Notes: generated from the letters alone by a model not told the origin. A stretch of DNA of 64,000 bases from Amycolatopsis marina (GCF_900111885.1 NZ_FOKG01000011.1:1650-65649); one strand, 5' to 3'; positions 42,004 through 51,331 are shown, counted from the first letter of the stretch. Numbers and translations: made by a program.

Positions 42004-44033
42004 CGGTCAGACTGCGGGCCCTTGGCGGCCTGCAGCTCCCCCGCCTGCAATCGGTCGGCGCCCCAACTGCGCTCGATGTGACCGATGATCCGCGCGACGT
42101 CCTCGTCGGGCACCCGCTCCGGCTCCCCGCGCTCCAGCGGGTCGACGTGGAAGATGTAGAGCCGTGAGGCGAACTGGTCGAACGACAGGGAGGCCTCGCC
42201 GAACCGCTCACCGTTGCCCGCGGTGGAGACCACGACACCGTCGCCCCAGTCCTGCCCACTGTCGTTGTTCGGATTGAAGAAGTAAACCCGCATTTCGTCC
42301 TGGGGATCTTGGGCGACCCGGAGGATCGTTATCGCGTGCCAGCCGACATAGCGGGCCGCGCTGTCGGTGACGGCGATACCGGCAGGCTGCGGATGGATCA
42401 GCGGTTGCCCACCGTTGTAGGAAGGGTGGTAGCTCGCGTGGAACTGCCGCAGGAAGTCGTCAAGGTCGATCAGATTCCCCGTCGCGACGTCGACGTTGAT
42501 CCGGAAACCACGGGCGGTCCACCACCCGTGGAACTCGGGGTTGACCCACCTGTGTGGATCCCCGGTGCGGTCGACGCAGCGCCGCCCCATCTCGGCGTAG
42601 ATCCGGTCCAGGTGGGGCACCACGAGCAAGGACACGGGGTCCAAGTCCATCGGCAACGTGGTCGCGACCCCGGCCGCGCTCTCCTTCGACGAGATCGGCT
42701 GCCCCTCGAAGTGCATGATGATCTCGTCGTCGCGCGCCGCCCAGACCACCATCTGCAGCAGGTAGTCCGGGTCGTTGTAGGCCCACATCGACAGTGCGCG
42801 GGCCGACTGGCAGGTCGGGTTGTCGCCCTGCCCGACGCCGAGCGGTTGGCCCAGCATCGACAGCACACCCGCGATCAGCCGCGCCTCCGGCTCGGGCTCG
42901 TCGCCGAACACCGTCGTCAACCGTTCCCTGGCCGCCGGAGACAGTTTCAGGGACAGCTGGCGCCATAACGCGGGCACCACTGGCGGCTCGTAGAGGATGC
43001 CGCGGTCGAGCAGTAGCGCCAGCCCGTAGATACATTGCGCTGTCCGCGGATACACGGCCGTCTCGATGAGCCGATGCACCAGGTTGCGGTAGCGCAGCAG
43101 ACAGTTCCGGCCGGTGTCGGAAAGTCCGAGCGCCTCGCCGACGAGGTAGTTGCTCTCGTGCAGCAGGAACCGCAGCAACTCGGCGTGATACGGCGACACC
43201 AGCCCGGTGTCATGCATCGCCCGGGCGAAGCCGGTCGCCTCGTACTGCAGGCCGCCGGTGTCCATCGCCTCCAGGCGGGAGCGGAAGACGTCGACACCCG
43301 GGTCCTCCCGGCATGCTTCGGTGGTGCCGAACAAGCTGGTGATGAGCCGGTCGATGCCCTGCCCGGCCAGTGCGCCCAGGTCGATGTTCGGATCGTCGCG
43401 ATAGACCGCGATCCGGGTGATCAGCGACTGCACCTGGTCGACCTGGATCGGTCGCTGGCGCAGGATCCGCCAGATCTCGTCGACCAGCTTGTCCAGCACG
43501 CTGTCGTAGCCGATCTCCTCGGCGAGGTACCGGAACAGGTCCCGGGTCAGCCGCGCGGTCCGGCCCTGTTGGATCCGCTCCGCCTCGCTGGGCGAGGTGA
43601 ACAGCAGCTCCAGGTTCGCCGCCAGTACCTGGGACAGGAACTGGCGGGCGTCCTCGGCGGAGAGCGTCGGGTGCTCGAAGTCGCCGCGGGCGACAGCGAG
43701 CATTCGCAGCTCGCTCGTCGCCTCCATCACGACCGTGTCCACGTCCTTGCTGCGCAGGCCGGGGCCGACCAGCGACGGGAGGAGGATCTCCGGGGAGGCC
43801 CAGTCCGTCTCCTGGAACAGGCCGGCTTCCTCCAGCGCCTGCGCCCGGCTCTGGACTGCCGCGGCGCCGCCCGGCTGCAGCAGCACCCGCCGCAACGCCT
43901 CCAGGACTCGCCGCAGCTTCGTGTGCTTGCCGAAGTCACGGGTCTCGGCCATGGCGCGGATGGCGTCGTCGAGCGAGGCAACACGCTTGTTCAGTGTTGT
44001 GGCCTCACCGGTGACGTCAACGGTCGGTTTCAC
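42000..44033 (-). CDS. Large protein with a papain-like cysteine peptidase-type C-terminal domain
   Basis: A 677-residue cytosolic protein (no signal peptide, no membrane helices), starting with GTG after AAGGAAA. No named family is recognised. Residues 1-390 are largely alpha-helical. The C-terminal third shows a possible papain-like active site in the right order: Gln402 and Cys408 in GQGDNPTCQSARALSMWA, His566 in RYVGWHAITILRV and Asn587 in RVYFFNPNNDSGQDWGDG. The Gln-to-Cys distance of six residues is the same as Gln19-Cys25 of papain. It follows the ATP-grasp gene by 40 bp and overlaps the YdeI-like gene by 4 bp. It may cleave, transfer or cyclise the ligase product. Confidence 0.6.
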   Translation of the reverse strand: MKPTVDVTGEATTLNKRVASLDDAIRAMAETRDFGKHTKLRRVLEALRRVLLQPGGAAAVQSRAQALEEAGLFQETDWASPEILLPSLVGPGLRSKDVDTVVMEATSELRMLAVARGDFEHPTLSAEDARQFLSQVLAANLELLFTSPSEAERIQQGRTARLTRDLFRYLAEEIGYDSVLDKLVDEIWRILRQRPIQVDQVQSLITRIAVYRDDPNIDLGALAGQGIDRLITSLFGTTEACREDPGVDVFRSRLEAMDTGGLQYEATGFARAMHDTGLVSPYHAELLRFLLHESNYLVGEALGLSDTGRNCLLRYRNLVHRLIETAVYPRTAQCIYGLALLLDRGILYEPPVVPALWRQLSLKLSPAARERLTTVFGDEPEPEARLIAGVLSMLGQPLGVGQGDNPTCQSARALSMWAYNDPDYLLQMVVWAARDDEIIMHFEGQPISSKESAAGVATTLPMDLDPVSLLVVPHLDRIYAEMGRRCVDRTGDPHRWVNPEFHGWWTARGFRINVDVATGNLIDLDDFLRQFHASYHPSYNGGQPLIHPQPAGIAVTDSAARYVGWHAITILRVAQDPQDEMRVYFFNPNNDSGQDWGDGVVVSTAGNGERFGEASLSFDQFASRLYIFHVDPLERGEPERVPDEDVARIIGHIERSWGADRLQAGELQAAKGPQSDR

Positions 44034-44073
44034 AGGTTTCCTTCGGTAGGTGTCTCCTACGTCCGCTCTGCGG

Positions 44074-45315
44074 TCAGACGTAGAAGTCGAGCTCTTCTTG
44101 CTTCTTCAGTAGATCGCGCATTCGCAACGGATCGTCACCGAAGAAGTACAGCAGTCCCCAGTGATTGCCGAACGCGGTCCTCTTGGTAACCGTCTCCTCC
44201 ATCGGCGTCGAGAGGTCGTGCGACTCGTAGTAGTCGTCGTCCTCGGTCTCCTCCGGGATCTGCAGCTCGCTCACGACGCGCCGGCGCGGGTAGACGCCGA
44301 AACAGCCGGCGACGCCGGACGCGTCGACGACCTCCGTCGGGAAGAAGGCGTCGATCTCCTCCTCGGTCGTCTTCGGGTCGAAGGCCAGCACCAGCCCCTG
44401 ATAGGCGTTGAATCCGTATGCCCGCTCCAGCAGCTCGAAGACCTTGAACCCCGGCGGACGGTAGGCGACCTCACCGAAGTACATCTCGCCGTCACTGGTG
44501 ACGAAGTACTCCGGATGCACGAAGCCGAACTCGATGTCGAAGGTCTTGATCAGCTTCTCGATCTGAGCCTTGATCTGCGGCCGGTACTGCTCCAGTTCCG
44601 GGGTCGCTGGAACGAACACCGAGTACCCGAGCTTGACGTACTCGGAGATGTTCAGGAACTTGATCTTCCCCTTGTAGATCCATGCCTCGACAGCGAACTC
44701 CCAGCCGTCGAGATGCGATTCCATCAGGACCGGGAACTCCTCTTCTGGGATCATGTCGATCTCGTCGGGCGTGCTGATGACGCGGTGCCCGAGACAGCCG
44801 GCCTTGTCGAACGCCTTCAGGTGGATCGGGTCGTTCGGGTCGCCGTCGAGTTTGAGCAGCGTCTGGTTGACGCGCTTGAGGAAGCGGATCACGTCATCCC
44901 GGTCGTGGGCCTCCTCGAAAATCCCGACCCGGATACCACCGAGCTGCGCGCGGCGCTTCATCAGCGCCTTGTCCCTGAGCAGCATCGCCTGGCCGAAGAG
45001 GCGTGGGTTGTCCAGCAGGACGGAGTTGATCGCCCCTGCCCACTCCACCGTCTCCTCGAACAGTGGGATCGCCACGTCGACGCCCTCCGCTTTGAGGGTC
45101 TCGGCGATCTCCATCGAGCGGTCGTTGAGCCGTTCGAAGTTCCATGGCACGTAGGGGATGTCGTGGGTGGAGCAGTACTCCTCCGCCCAGTCCGGCGCCA
45201 CCACGACATAACGTCGATCGAACCGGTCGAGGGCCTCCACCGCGTTGAGGCTCCAGCCAAGGAGCGCTACATATCCTTTGTCCGGATCCTTGGTGGCCGG
45301 TTCGGGCTGTGGCAT
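44074..45315 (-). CDS. ATP-grasp ligase of unknown specificity
   Basis: A 413-residue protein starting MPQPEPATKDPDKG, GGAGGA 7 nt upstream. Residues about 14-115 form a preATP-grasp Rossmann-like domain (GYVALLGWSLNAVEALDRFD). The ATP-grasp core has a conserved lysine strand (QTLLKLDGD, 151-159), the hinge VLMESHLDGWEFAVEAWIYKGK (about 197-217) and the metal-binding GEVAYRPPG (281-289), where the usual Asn is replaced. The last 85 residues (CFGVYPRRRVVSELQIPEET, then a very acidic stretch) extend the core. ATP-grasp enzymes join a carboxylate to an amine or thiol. First gene of an operon with the papain-like protein. Confidence 0.8.
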   Translation of the reverse strand: MPQPEPATKDPDKGYVALLGWSLNAVEALDRFDRRYVVVAPDWAEEYCSTHDIPYVPWNFERLNDRSMEIAETLKAEGVDVAIPLFEETVEWAGAINSVLLDNPRLFGQAMLLRDKALMKRRAQLGGIRVGIFEEAHDRDDVIRFLKRVNQTLLKLDGDPNDPIHLKAFDKAGCLGHRVISTPDEIDMIPEEEFPVLMESHLDGWEFAVEAWIYKGKIKFLNISEYVKLGYSVFVPATPELEQYRPQIKAQIEKLIKTFDIEFGFVHPEYFVTSDGEMYFGEVAYRPPGFKVFELLERAYGFNAYQGLVLAFDPKTTEEEIDAFFPTEVVDASGVAGCFGVYPRRRVVSELQIPEETEDDDYYESHDLSTPMEETVTKRTAFGNHWGLLYFFGDDPLRMRDLLKKQEELDFYV

Positions 45316-45581
45316 GGACCGTTCCTCCGTCTCGGCGTTTTCAGTTCTCCAGGCATGGGCGAACCCACCGTACCCCGGACGTCTCCGGCCAGCCCTGGGC
45401 CGACGGATCCGGCGACCCACCGCCGACCGGCCCACATACCCTTGACCTGCAACAACGTCTCCGACTCGCGCTGTCGTGCCCGAAGGGGCGCCGGCGAGGT
45501 CGGCGTTGGCGCGCTCGCACTCGCCTCCTTGCCGGATCGTGTGCGTTTCGCCGCGGTTCCTCCCGTGGAAGCATCGGCGGC

Positions 45582-46109
45582 ATGGTCGAGCTCCGAGACG
45601 CGACACAGGCTGATGCCCACGCCATCGCCGACGTGCTGGTCCGGTCCTGGCGCGCCGCCTACCGCGGTCTGCTCCCCGATGATGTCCTGGCCGGCCTGTC
45701 CGTCCCCGACCGGGAACAGTTCTGGTCGGACGTTCTCCGCACCCGCCCGCGACACACCCGCGCGGTCGTCGCAGTGATGGCCGGGCTCGTCGTCGGCTTC
45801 GCCGCGACGGGGCCGCCGCTCGTACCCGCTGACCGAGCCGATCCCACTCTCGGCGACGTCTACGCCATCTACCTCGCCCCCGACCTCTGGCGCCGCGGCA
45901 TCGGCACCCGGCTCCACGCCGCCGCCCTCGACCGGCTCCGATCCTGCGGTTTCACCCATGCGGGCCTGTGGGTCCTCGACGACAACGAACGCGCCCTGCG
46001 CTTCTACCATCACCACGGCTGGACCGATACCGGCCGTTGGCAACTCGACAAGGGACCCGGCGGTGTCGAACTGCACGAACGACGACTCCGCCGCGACCTG
46101 AGCGACTGA
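45582..46109 (+). CDS. GNAT-family N-acetyltransferase
   Basis: A 175-residue acyltransferase: VELRDATQADAHAIADVLVRSWRAAYRGLL at the start (RimI-like group), the acetyl-CoA strand GDVYAIYLAPDLWRRGIGTRLHAAAL near residues 90-115 and the ending LWVLDDNERALRFYHHHGW. Family enzymes acetylate amino groups of proteins or small molecules. It is divergent from the ATP-grasp operon with about 265 bp between the starts; a functional link is possible but not shown. Confidence 0.85.
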   Translation: MVELRDATQADAHAIADVLVRSWRAAYRGLLPDDVLAGLSVPDREQFWSDVLRTRPRHTRAVVAVMAGLVVGFAATGPPLVPADRADPTLGDVYAIYLAPDLWRRGIGTRLHAAALDRLRSCGFTHAGLWVLDDNERALRFYHHHGWTDTGRWQLDKGPGGVELHERRLRRDLSD

Positions 46110-46379
46110 ACCACCGAGCAGGCTTCGTCCGTCGCCGACCGGACCCGGCCGTCCGCCGAGCGACCCTGGTGGAACCCCCACCACCGCCAGCAACGGGCTC
46201 CGTGAACGGGTGGAGCAGATGTGGGCCGTTGGAGGCCTGGACGGTGGCCGACCTGAACGCAGATCAACGCGACCAGCTGCTGACAGGTCTGCGTCAGGTC
46301 GAGACGAACCTGACGGCCCCAGCGAGAAGGCGTCTCGGTAGGGACTCCGGTTCAGCGGCACGGCGACGGGCGACCGTCG
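46110..46379. other. Intergenic region with a possible MarR-tail fragment
   Basis: Between the GNAT and the convergent esterase gene no complete gene is supported. In one plus-strand frame near 46240-46330 the peptide VADLNADQRDQLLTGLRQVE resembles the C-terminal helix of MarR-family regulators (L-T-x-x-E-R-x-x-L-x-x-L-L-x-x-x-E). There is no HTH upstream, so it could be a relic or chance. Confidence 0.25.
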
Positions 46380-47966
46380 TCATTCAAGCGTCCGCCAGAA
46401 TCCACAGCGGTGCGTACGGGTCAGGTTCACCTGGGTGGCCCCTTCGAAGGCGAACGACCGGGCCGCTGACGTGCCGGGACGATACCGCGTCCACTGTGGA
46501 CCAGGCTGGCCCGTCCGGGCGAAGGTGGTCCAGTAGCCGATCAGCCGTTTCGCGAAGGCCTGCTCCTCCGGGGTGAACGGTGCAGGCGGTGGACCGCCCG
46601 GATGTTCGGTGTCGACGAAATATCTGAGGTCGGCACCGTGCTGGGCACCCAGCGGGAAGCCTTCGAAGTCCCCGGACGGCTGGGCGTACTCGTAGGCGTA
46701 CACCGGTGCGCGCCGGGCGGCCGCGTCGATCGCGGGCAGCTGGGTGCAGGTGCCCGTAACGCCGCCGTAGTCCGTCAGCAGGGTCGCCAACGCTATGCTC
46801 GGACTGGTGAAGCGGGCCGCCGGGTAGACAGCCAGGATCCGCTTCGCAGCCCGCGTCCCGAACAGGTTCGCCACGATCTTGGGGTACTCGGTCTCGGTGA
46901 CCGGCTTGCCCTGGAAATCGTACGCAGAACCGACGTGGGCACGCATCTCGTCCTTCGTGCCGCCATGGATCAGCGGAACGTCCGCGGCCGTCCCCAGCCG
47001 CATCGCGGTCAGCGGCTGCACCGGCAGTGCGGGCGTGCCTGCGACCGGGAACCACCACACGTCCGCCCGGTACCTGCGTAGCTCGCCGAAAAGCCCTTCG
47101 CGGTCGGACGGACGCACCAGTTCTCCGACCGGCTTATCACGCAGGCATTTCTCGGCCGTCGCGGCATTCGTGCAACCCAGGTCCGCCGCGAGCGCGAGGC
47201 CACGGCGGTCAGCGGCCCGCTCGGTCAGCATCGGATTCCCACACGGCGCGCTCTGCACGATTGCCTTGTCGAAAAGGCCTCGTGCAGCAGGCGCGGCCAG
47301 TTGTGCACATACGCTGTACCCACCCCCCGACTGGCCCCACAACGTCACGTTGCGCTCGTCTCCGCCGAACGCCGCGATGTTCTGCCGCACCCAGCGCAGC
47401 GCGGCCTGCTGGTCGGCGAGCCCGAAGTTCCCCGCATGCGGGTCACGCAGCGACGGATGGCGGAGGAACCCGAGCGCACCGAGCCGGTAGTTGAGCGTGA
47501 CCACGATCGCGCCCTGATCGGCGATCCGCTTGGGGTCGTTGGCAGCACCGGACCCGGAGATCAGCCCGCCACCGTGTACGAAGACGAGCACGGGCAGCTT
47601 TCCCGTTGCGCGCCTCGGCGTCGTCACGTTCACGTACAGGCAGTCCTCGTTGCCCGCAGGCTCCGGCAAGCCGGAGAGCTGTGGACACGGTGCCCCCGGC
47701 TGAGTCGCGTCGCGTATCCCCTTCCATGCGCTCGCGGCCCGGGGCGTTCGCCAACGCAGTGGGCCGACGGGCGGAGCGGCGTACGGGATGCCGAGAAAAC
47801 TGCGATGCGTCGCCGTCACCTGCCCCTGCACCCAGCCCTTCATGGTGTGAACCCGTGCGGTGGAGGCACTTTCGCCGGCGGCCGCCGCCGTTGTTCCCGG
47901 CAGACCGGTTGCGGTCACGGCCGCGGCGGTCAGAATCGCAACAAACGCAAACCATCGTTTCGACAT
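46380..47966 (-). CDS. Secreted type-B carboxylesterase
   Basis: A 528-residue alpha/beta hydrolase with a signal peptide (MSKRWFAFVAILTAAAVTATG, cleavage near residue 30). Family features: FLGIPYAAPPVGPLRWRTP, EDCLYVNV, the oxyanion VFVHGGGLISGSG, the nucleophile in LWGQSGGGYSV, the acid Glu in HGGTKDEMRAHVG and the His in LGAQHGADLRYFVD. It hydrolyses carboxylic esters outside the cell. The second residue of the nucleophile elbow (G-Q-S-G-G) departs slightly from the G-E-S-A-G consensus. ATG 47966 is preferred over an ATG at 48017 because it starts the signal peptide. Confidence 0.87.
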   Translation of the reverse strand: MSKRWFAFVAILTAAAVTATGLPGTTAAAAGESASTARVHTMKGWVQGQVTATHRSFLGIPYAAPPVGPLRWRTPRAASAWKGIRDATQPGAPCPQLSGLPEPAGNEDCLYVNVTTPRRATGKLPVLVFVHGGGLISGSGAANDPKRIADQGAIVVTLNYRLGALGFLRHPSLRDPHAGNFGLADQQAALRWVRQNIAAFGGDERNVTLWGQSGGGYSVCAQLAAPAARGLFDKAIVQSAPCGNPMLTERAADRRGLALAADLGCTNAATAEKCLRDKPVGELVRPSDREGLFGELRRYRADVWWFPVAGTPALPVQPLTAMRLGTAADVPLIHGGTKDEMRAHVGSAYDFQGKPVTETEYPKIVANLFGTRAAKRILAVYPAARFTSPSIALATLLTDYGGVTGTCTQLPAIDAAARRAPVYAYEYAQPSGDFEGFPLGAQHGADLRYFVDTEHPGGPPPAPFTPEEQAFAKRLIGYWTTFARTGQPGPQWTRYRPGTSAARSFAFEGATQVNLTRTHRCGFWRTLE

Positions 47967-48104
47967 GGATCCACGATTGACGAACCTCGGCAGCCCGTCG
48001 TCCCGCAACGCACGCAATCACGCCTACGGCGAGGGACGTACGTGACGCCGCGTCACCTGTCGCGGACCCAGGTGCCAAATCCGGTTTTGTGGTATTTCTG
48101 GGGG

Positions 48105-48899
48105 ATGCGGCAGCCGCTGAGGATCGTAGTCGTCCTTCTCGGCTTGTTGACGTTTTCCGCTTGCGTCGGCACCCCTGGTACCGAGTCGGCATCGGGCACA
48201 TCCCCTTCCGTGGGTGACTCCGCGGACGCCACCGGATCCGCGCCCGAACGACCCGGGTCGTACCGGGAGGTGACGTTCCCGGCTCAGGACGGCGCGACGC
48301 GGTCCGGCCGTCTGTTCGGCGACGGCAGCGTCGCGGTCGTCCTGTCGTACATGGGCCGCTCCGGCGACAGTCAGGACGACTGGAAGACTTTCGCCGAGAG
48401 TCTCGCCGAACACGGCTACCAGGCACTCACGTATGCCCGCGAGGCCGATTCCGAGCAGAACGACTTCGTCGACCACTGGCGGGACGTGCTCGGCGCTGCC
48501 ACCTTCCTGCGCGACCACGGTGCGGAGACCGTGATCGCCGGAGGCGCGAGCATCGGAGCCGTGGCCTCGCTCCACGCCGCCGAGCAGCCCGACAACGGGA
48601 TCAACGCCGTGCTCTGGCTGGCCGGGCTGCACGAGACCGACAGCTACGAGTTCAGCAAAGCCGATGTGGCACGGATCAGTTGCCCGATCATGTTCGTCTC
48701 GGGTGAAGGAGATGCCTACGGCAGCGCGGAATCGGCGCGTCTGTTGCACGACTGGGCACCCACCAGCGAACTCCTCTTCATCGAAAGCTACCGGCACGGC
48801 ACCGACATCCTCACCCACGACGAGACCAGTGCCCGCACGCTCAGCCAGGCCATGCTCGAGTTCGTCAAGCGGATGGAAGACCAGGACGCCACATGCTGA
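48105..48899 (+). CDS. Lipoprotein alpha/beta hydrolase
   Basis: A 264-residue protein. The N-terminus (LRIVVVLLGLLTFSAC) ends in a lipobox with Cys20. The mature part is an alpha/beta hydrolase: SVAVVLSYMGRSGDSQDDW, the elbow VIAGGASIGAVASLHAA (nucleophile Ser in G-A-S-I-G), an Asp candidate in SGEGDAYGS and a His in ESYRHGTDIL. It is probably anchored on the outer face of the membrane and hydrolyses an ester or amide; the substrate is unknown. It is divergent from the secreted esterase gene. Confidence 0.75.
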   Translation: MRQPLRIVVVLLGLLTFSACVGTPGTESASGTSPSVGDSADATGSAPERPGSYREVTFPAQDGATRSGRLFGDGSVAVVLSYMGRSGDSQDDWKTFAESLAEHGYQALTYAREADSEQNDFVDHWRDVLGAATFLRDHGAETVIAGGASIGAVASLHAAEQPDNGINAVLWLAGLHETDSYEFSKADVARISCPIMFVSGEGDAYGSAESARLLHDWAPTSELLFIESYRHGTDILTHDETSARTLSQAMLEFVKRMEDQDATC

Positions 48900-49018
48900 A
48901 CGGGGGCCCTTCTGGCAGACCGTTCGAAAAGGTGGAAGCCCGGAACATCGCCTGGACCGTGCCATGTTTGCGACCATGGTGTGCGGCAACTCCATTTGTC
49001 AGGCAGTCGCGAAAGCGG

Positions 49019-49576
49019 GTGAGCGCAGTGGTTCCAGTGCGGGTGCACGGTGTTGCTGTCCTACCGCCGGATGACGCTCCGGTGATGTTGCTGCGGGAGA
49101 CCGTCGGCGATCAGCGGTGGTTGGCGATCTCGATCGGTGTGCCCGAGGCGAACGCGCTGGTGGCCGCCCACGAGCGCGTCGAACACCCCCGGCCGGACAC
49201 GATTGAGCTGATCGGTCACGTGATCGAGGCCCTGGGACGTCGGGTGCAGCGCGTGCAGGTGACAGCGCTTGACGGGGGCGTGTTCATTGCCGACCTGATC
49301 CTCGACGAAGACGTGCGGGTGTCGGCACGGCCCAGTGACGCCATCGCCGTGGCGATTCGCGCCGGGGTGCCGATCGAAGTACACGAAGCTGTGCTGGACA
49401 CGGCAGCCGTCGAGGTCGTCATCGCCGGAGAGAGCGATCCGGACGACCTCGGCCCGGCAGCGTCCGACCCCGTCCAGGAACAGGAAATCGCCAGCTTCCG
49501 CGACCGGCTCGATGAGATCACCGTTGCGGACTTCGACGACACACCCCCTGAGGAACCACCTGGCTCGAAGTCCTGA
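49019..49576 (+). CDS. Bifunctional nuclease family (DUF151) protein
   Basis: About 185 residues. The family core reads VMLLRETVGDQRWLAISIGVPEANALVAA, then HPRPDTIELIGHVIEALGRRV and VSARPSDAIAVAIRAGVPIEVHEAVL; the last contains the characteristic R-x-S-D-A-(I/L/V)-x-(I/L/V)-A motif. These proteins, first described as bifunctional nucleases in plants, are common in actinobacteria, often near stress or growth genes. The GTG at 49019 was chosen because the domain starts about ten residues later; longer frames back to 48893 overlap the hydrolase end. Confidence 0.8.
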   Translation: MSAVVPVRVHGVAVLPPDDAPVMLLRETVGDQRWLAISIGVPEANALVAAHERVEHPRPDTIELIGHVIEALGRRVQRVQVTALDGGVFIADLILDEDVRVSARPSDAIAVAIRAGVPIEVHEAVLDTAAVEVVIAGESDPDDLGPAASDPVQEQEIASFRDRLDEITVADFDDTPPEEPPGSKS

Positions 49577-49682
49577 AGGCGGAACGCTCCCGGATCGTAG
49601 GCGCAGGCCAGCTTCCGCGGTTGGACGCGTCGGCCCGGCCGCCGGCGCACCTCGCCACGGAATTGCCTCGGTGCACCAACTA

Positions 49683-49713
49683 GCTGGGGTGTCGCGGCCG
49701 GCGACACCCCAGC
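49683..49713. terminator. Bidirectional terminator between DUF151 and argG
   Basis: GCTGGGGTGTCGC (49683-49695) pairs perfectly with GCGACACCCCAGC (49701-49713) around a 5-nt loop. The two flanking genes converge here, with stops at 49576 and 49752. Confidence 0.75.
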
Positions 49714-49751
49714 GGGTGGACCTGTCGGTTCCGTCCGATTCGGCGAGCAGG

Positions 49752-51200
49752 TCAGTCGGTGCCGAACTCCATCGCGGCGTGGTCCAGCATCTCGTCGCCC
49801 CCGTAGACCTCGCCACGGGAGGCGATGGCGGCGGCGCCGCCCTGCGGCATCGCGCCGATCAGCCCGGTCGAGGCCGCCTGTGCGGCGCCGATGAGCGCGG
49901 GATGGGTCTGGCCGACCATGCCGAGGTCGGCGTACTGCTCGAGCTTGGCGCGCGAGTCGGCGATGTCGAGGTTGCGCATGGTGAGCTGGCCGATCCGGTC
50001 CACCGGACCGAAGGCGGAGTCCTCAGTGCGCTCCATCGACAACTTGTCCGGGTGGTAACTGAAGGCCGGGCCCGTGGTGTCCAGGATCGAGTAGTCCTCG
50101 CCGCGCCGCAGCCGCAGCGTCACCTCACCCTTGACCGCTGTGCCGACCCAGCGCTGCAACGACTCCCGCAACATCAGTGCCTGTGGGTCGAGCCAGCGTC
50201 CCTCGTACATCAGCCTGCCGAGGCGGCGTCCCTCGTTGTGGTAACTCGCCAGGGTGTCCTCGTTGTGGATCGCGTTGACCAGCCGTTCGTACGCCGCGTG
50301 CAGCAACGCCATCCCGGGCGCCTCGTAGATGCCGCGACTCTTGGCCTCGATCATCCGGTTCTCGATCTGGTCCGACATGCCCATGCCGTGGCGTCCACCG
50401 ATCGCGTTCGCCTCCAGCACCAGGTCGACCGGGGTGGCGAACTCCTTGCCGTTGATCGTCACCGGGCGGCCCTTGTCGAAGCCGATCGTCACGTCCTCGG
50501 CAGCGATCTCCACCGCCGGGTCCCAGAATCGCACCCCCATGATCGGGTCCACGGTCTCGATGCCGGTGTCGAGGTGTTCCAGGGTCTTGGCCTCATGGGT
50601 TGCGCCCCAGATATTGGCATCGGTGGAGTAGGCCTTCTCGGTGCTGTCGCGGTAGGGCAACTCGTGGGCGAGCAGCCACTCCGACATCTCCTTGCGGCCC
50701 CCGAGTTCGGAAACGAAGTCGGCGTCCAACCACGGCTTGTAGATGCGGAGGTGGGGGTTGGCGAGCAGGCCGTACCGGTAGAAACGCTCGATGTCGTTGC
50801 CCTTGAAGGTCGAGCCGTCACCCCAGATCTGTACATCGTCTTCCAGCATCGCCCGAACCAGCAGGGTCCCGGTGACGGCCCGGCCCAGCGGTGTGGTGTT
50901 GAAGTAGGGCCGTCCGGCCGAGCGGATGTGGAACGCACCGCAGGTGAGCGCCGCCAAACCCTCCTCGACCAGCGCCGCACGGCAGTCGACCAGGCGCGCG
51001 ATCTCGCCGCCGTAGGCCAGCGCGCGACCAGGCACGGAGACGATGTCGGGCTCGTCATACTGGCCGATGTCGGCGGTGTAGGCGCACGGGACGGCGCCCT
51101 TGTCGCGCATCCACGCGACCGCGACCGAGGTGTCGAGGCCACCCGAGAAGGCGATGCCGACGCGCTCGCCGGTGGGCAGGGAGGTGAGAACCTTGGACAT
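49752..51200 (-). CDS. argG: Argininosuccinate synthase
   Basis: A 482-residue enzyme. The PP-loop ATPase motif is AFSGGLDTSVA (about 17-27), with PCAYTADIGQYDEPD, DGSTFKGNDIERFYRYG, then AYSTDANIWGATHEAK and NAIGGRHGMGMSDQIENR, all characteristic. It joins citrulline and aspartate with ATP to argininosuccinate in arginine synthesis. The length and HGMGMSDQIENR variant fit the longer, E. coli-like type. It stands away from other arg genes. ATG 51200 has no ribosome-binding site, and promoter elements end only 7 nt upstream, so the mRNA is probably leaderless. Confidence 0.95.
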   Translation of the reverse strand: MSKVLTSLPTGERVGIAFSGGLDTSVAVAWMRDKGAVPCAYTADIGQYDEPDIVSVPGRALAYGGEIARLVDCRAALVEEGLAALTCGAFHIRSAGRPYFNTTPLGRAVTGTLLVRAMLEDDVQIWGDGSTFKGNDIERFYRYGLLANPHLRIYKPWLDADFVSELGGRKEMSEWLLAHELPYRDSTEKAYSTDANIWGATHEAKTLEHLDTGIETVDPIMGVRFWDPAVEIAAEDVTIGFDKGRPVTINGKEFATPVDLVLEANAIGGRHGMGMSDQIENRMIEAKSRGIYEAPGMALLHAAYERLVNAIHNEDTLASYHNEGRRLGRLMYEGRWLDPQALMLRESLQRWVGTAVKGEVTLRLRRGEDYSILDTTGPAFSYHPDKLSMERTEDSAFGPVDRIGQLTMRNLDIADSRAKLEQYADLGMVGQTHPALIGAAQAASTGLIGAMPQGGAAAIASRGEVYGGDEMLDHAAMEFGTD

Positions 51201-51207
51201 GAGGAAG

Positions 51208-51236
51208 AGTATGCACCATAATGTATGACCATGCAA
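51208..51236 (-). promoter_or_regulatory. Likely leaderless promoter of argG with possible ARG box
   Basis: On the minus strand TTGCAT (51236-51231) and CATACT (51213-51208) are spaced by 17 bp, and the -10 element ends 7 nt before the argG ATG. The same stretch contains the symmetric A/T-rich elements TATGCA and TATGAC with CATAATG between them, reminiscent of an ArgR box. Both fit arginine-repressed, leaderless expression. Confidence 0.5.
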
Positions 51237-51331
51237 AACCGGGGGTTGCGCACTCACTCCGGGAGGCGGGCACTCACGCTACGCAAGCATCCATCGCGTC
51301 CGGCACCCTGTTCCGCTGGCGATGCGCGAGT

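Noticed and set aside
48893..49018. N-terminal extension of the DUF151 protein from an ATG at 48893
   Set aside because: The ATG overlaps the end of the hydrolase gene and the extra 42 residues do not resemble the family, whose members begin close to the VHGVAVLPP strand.
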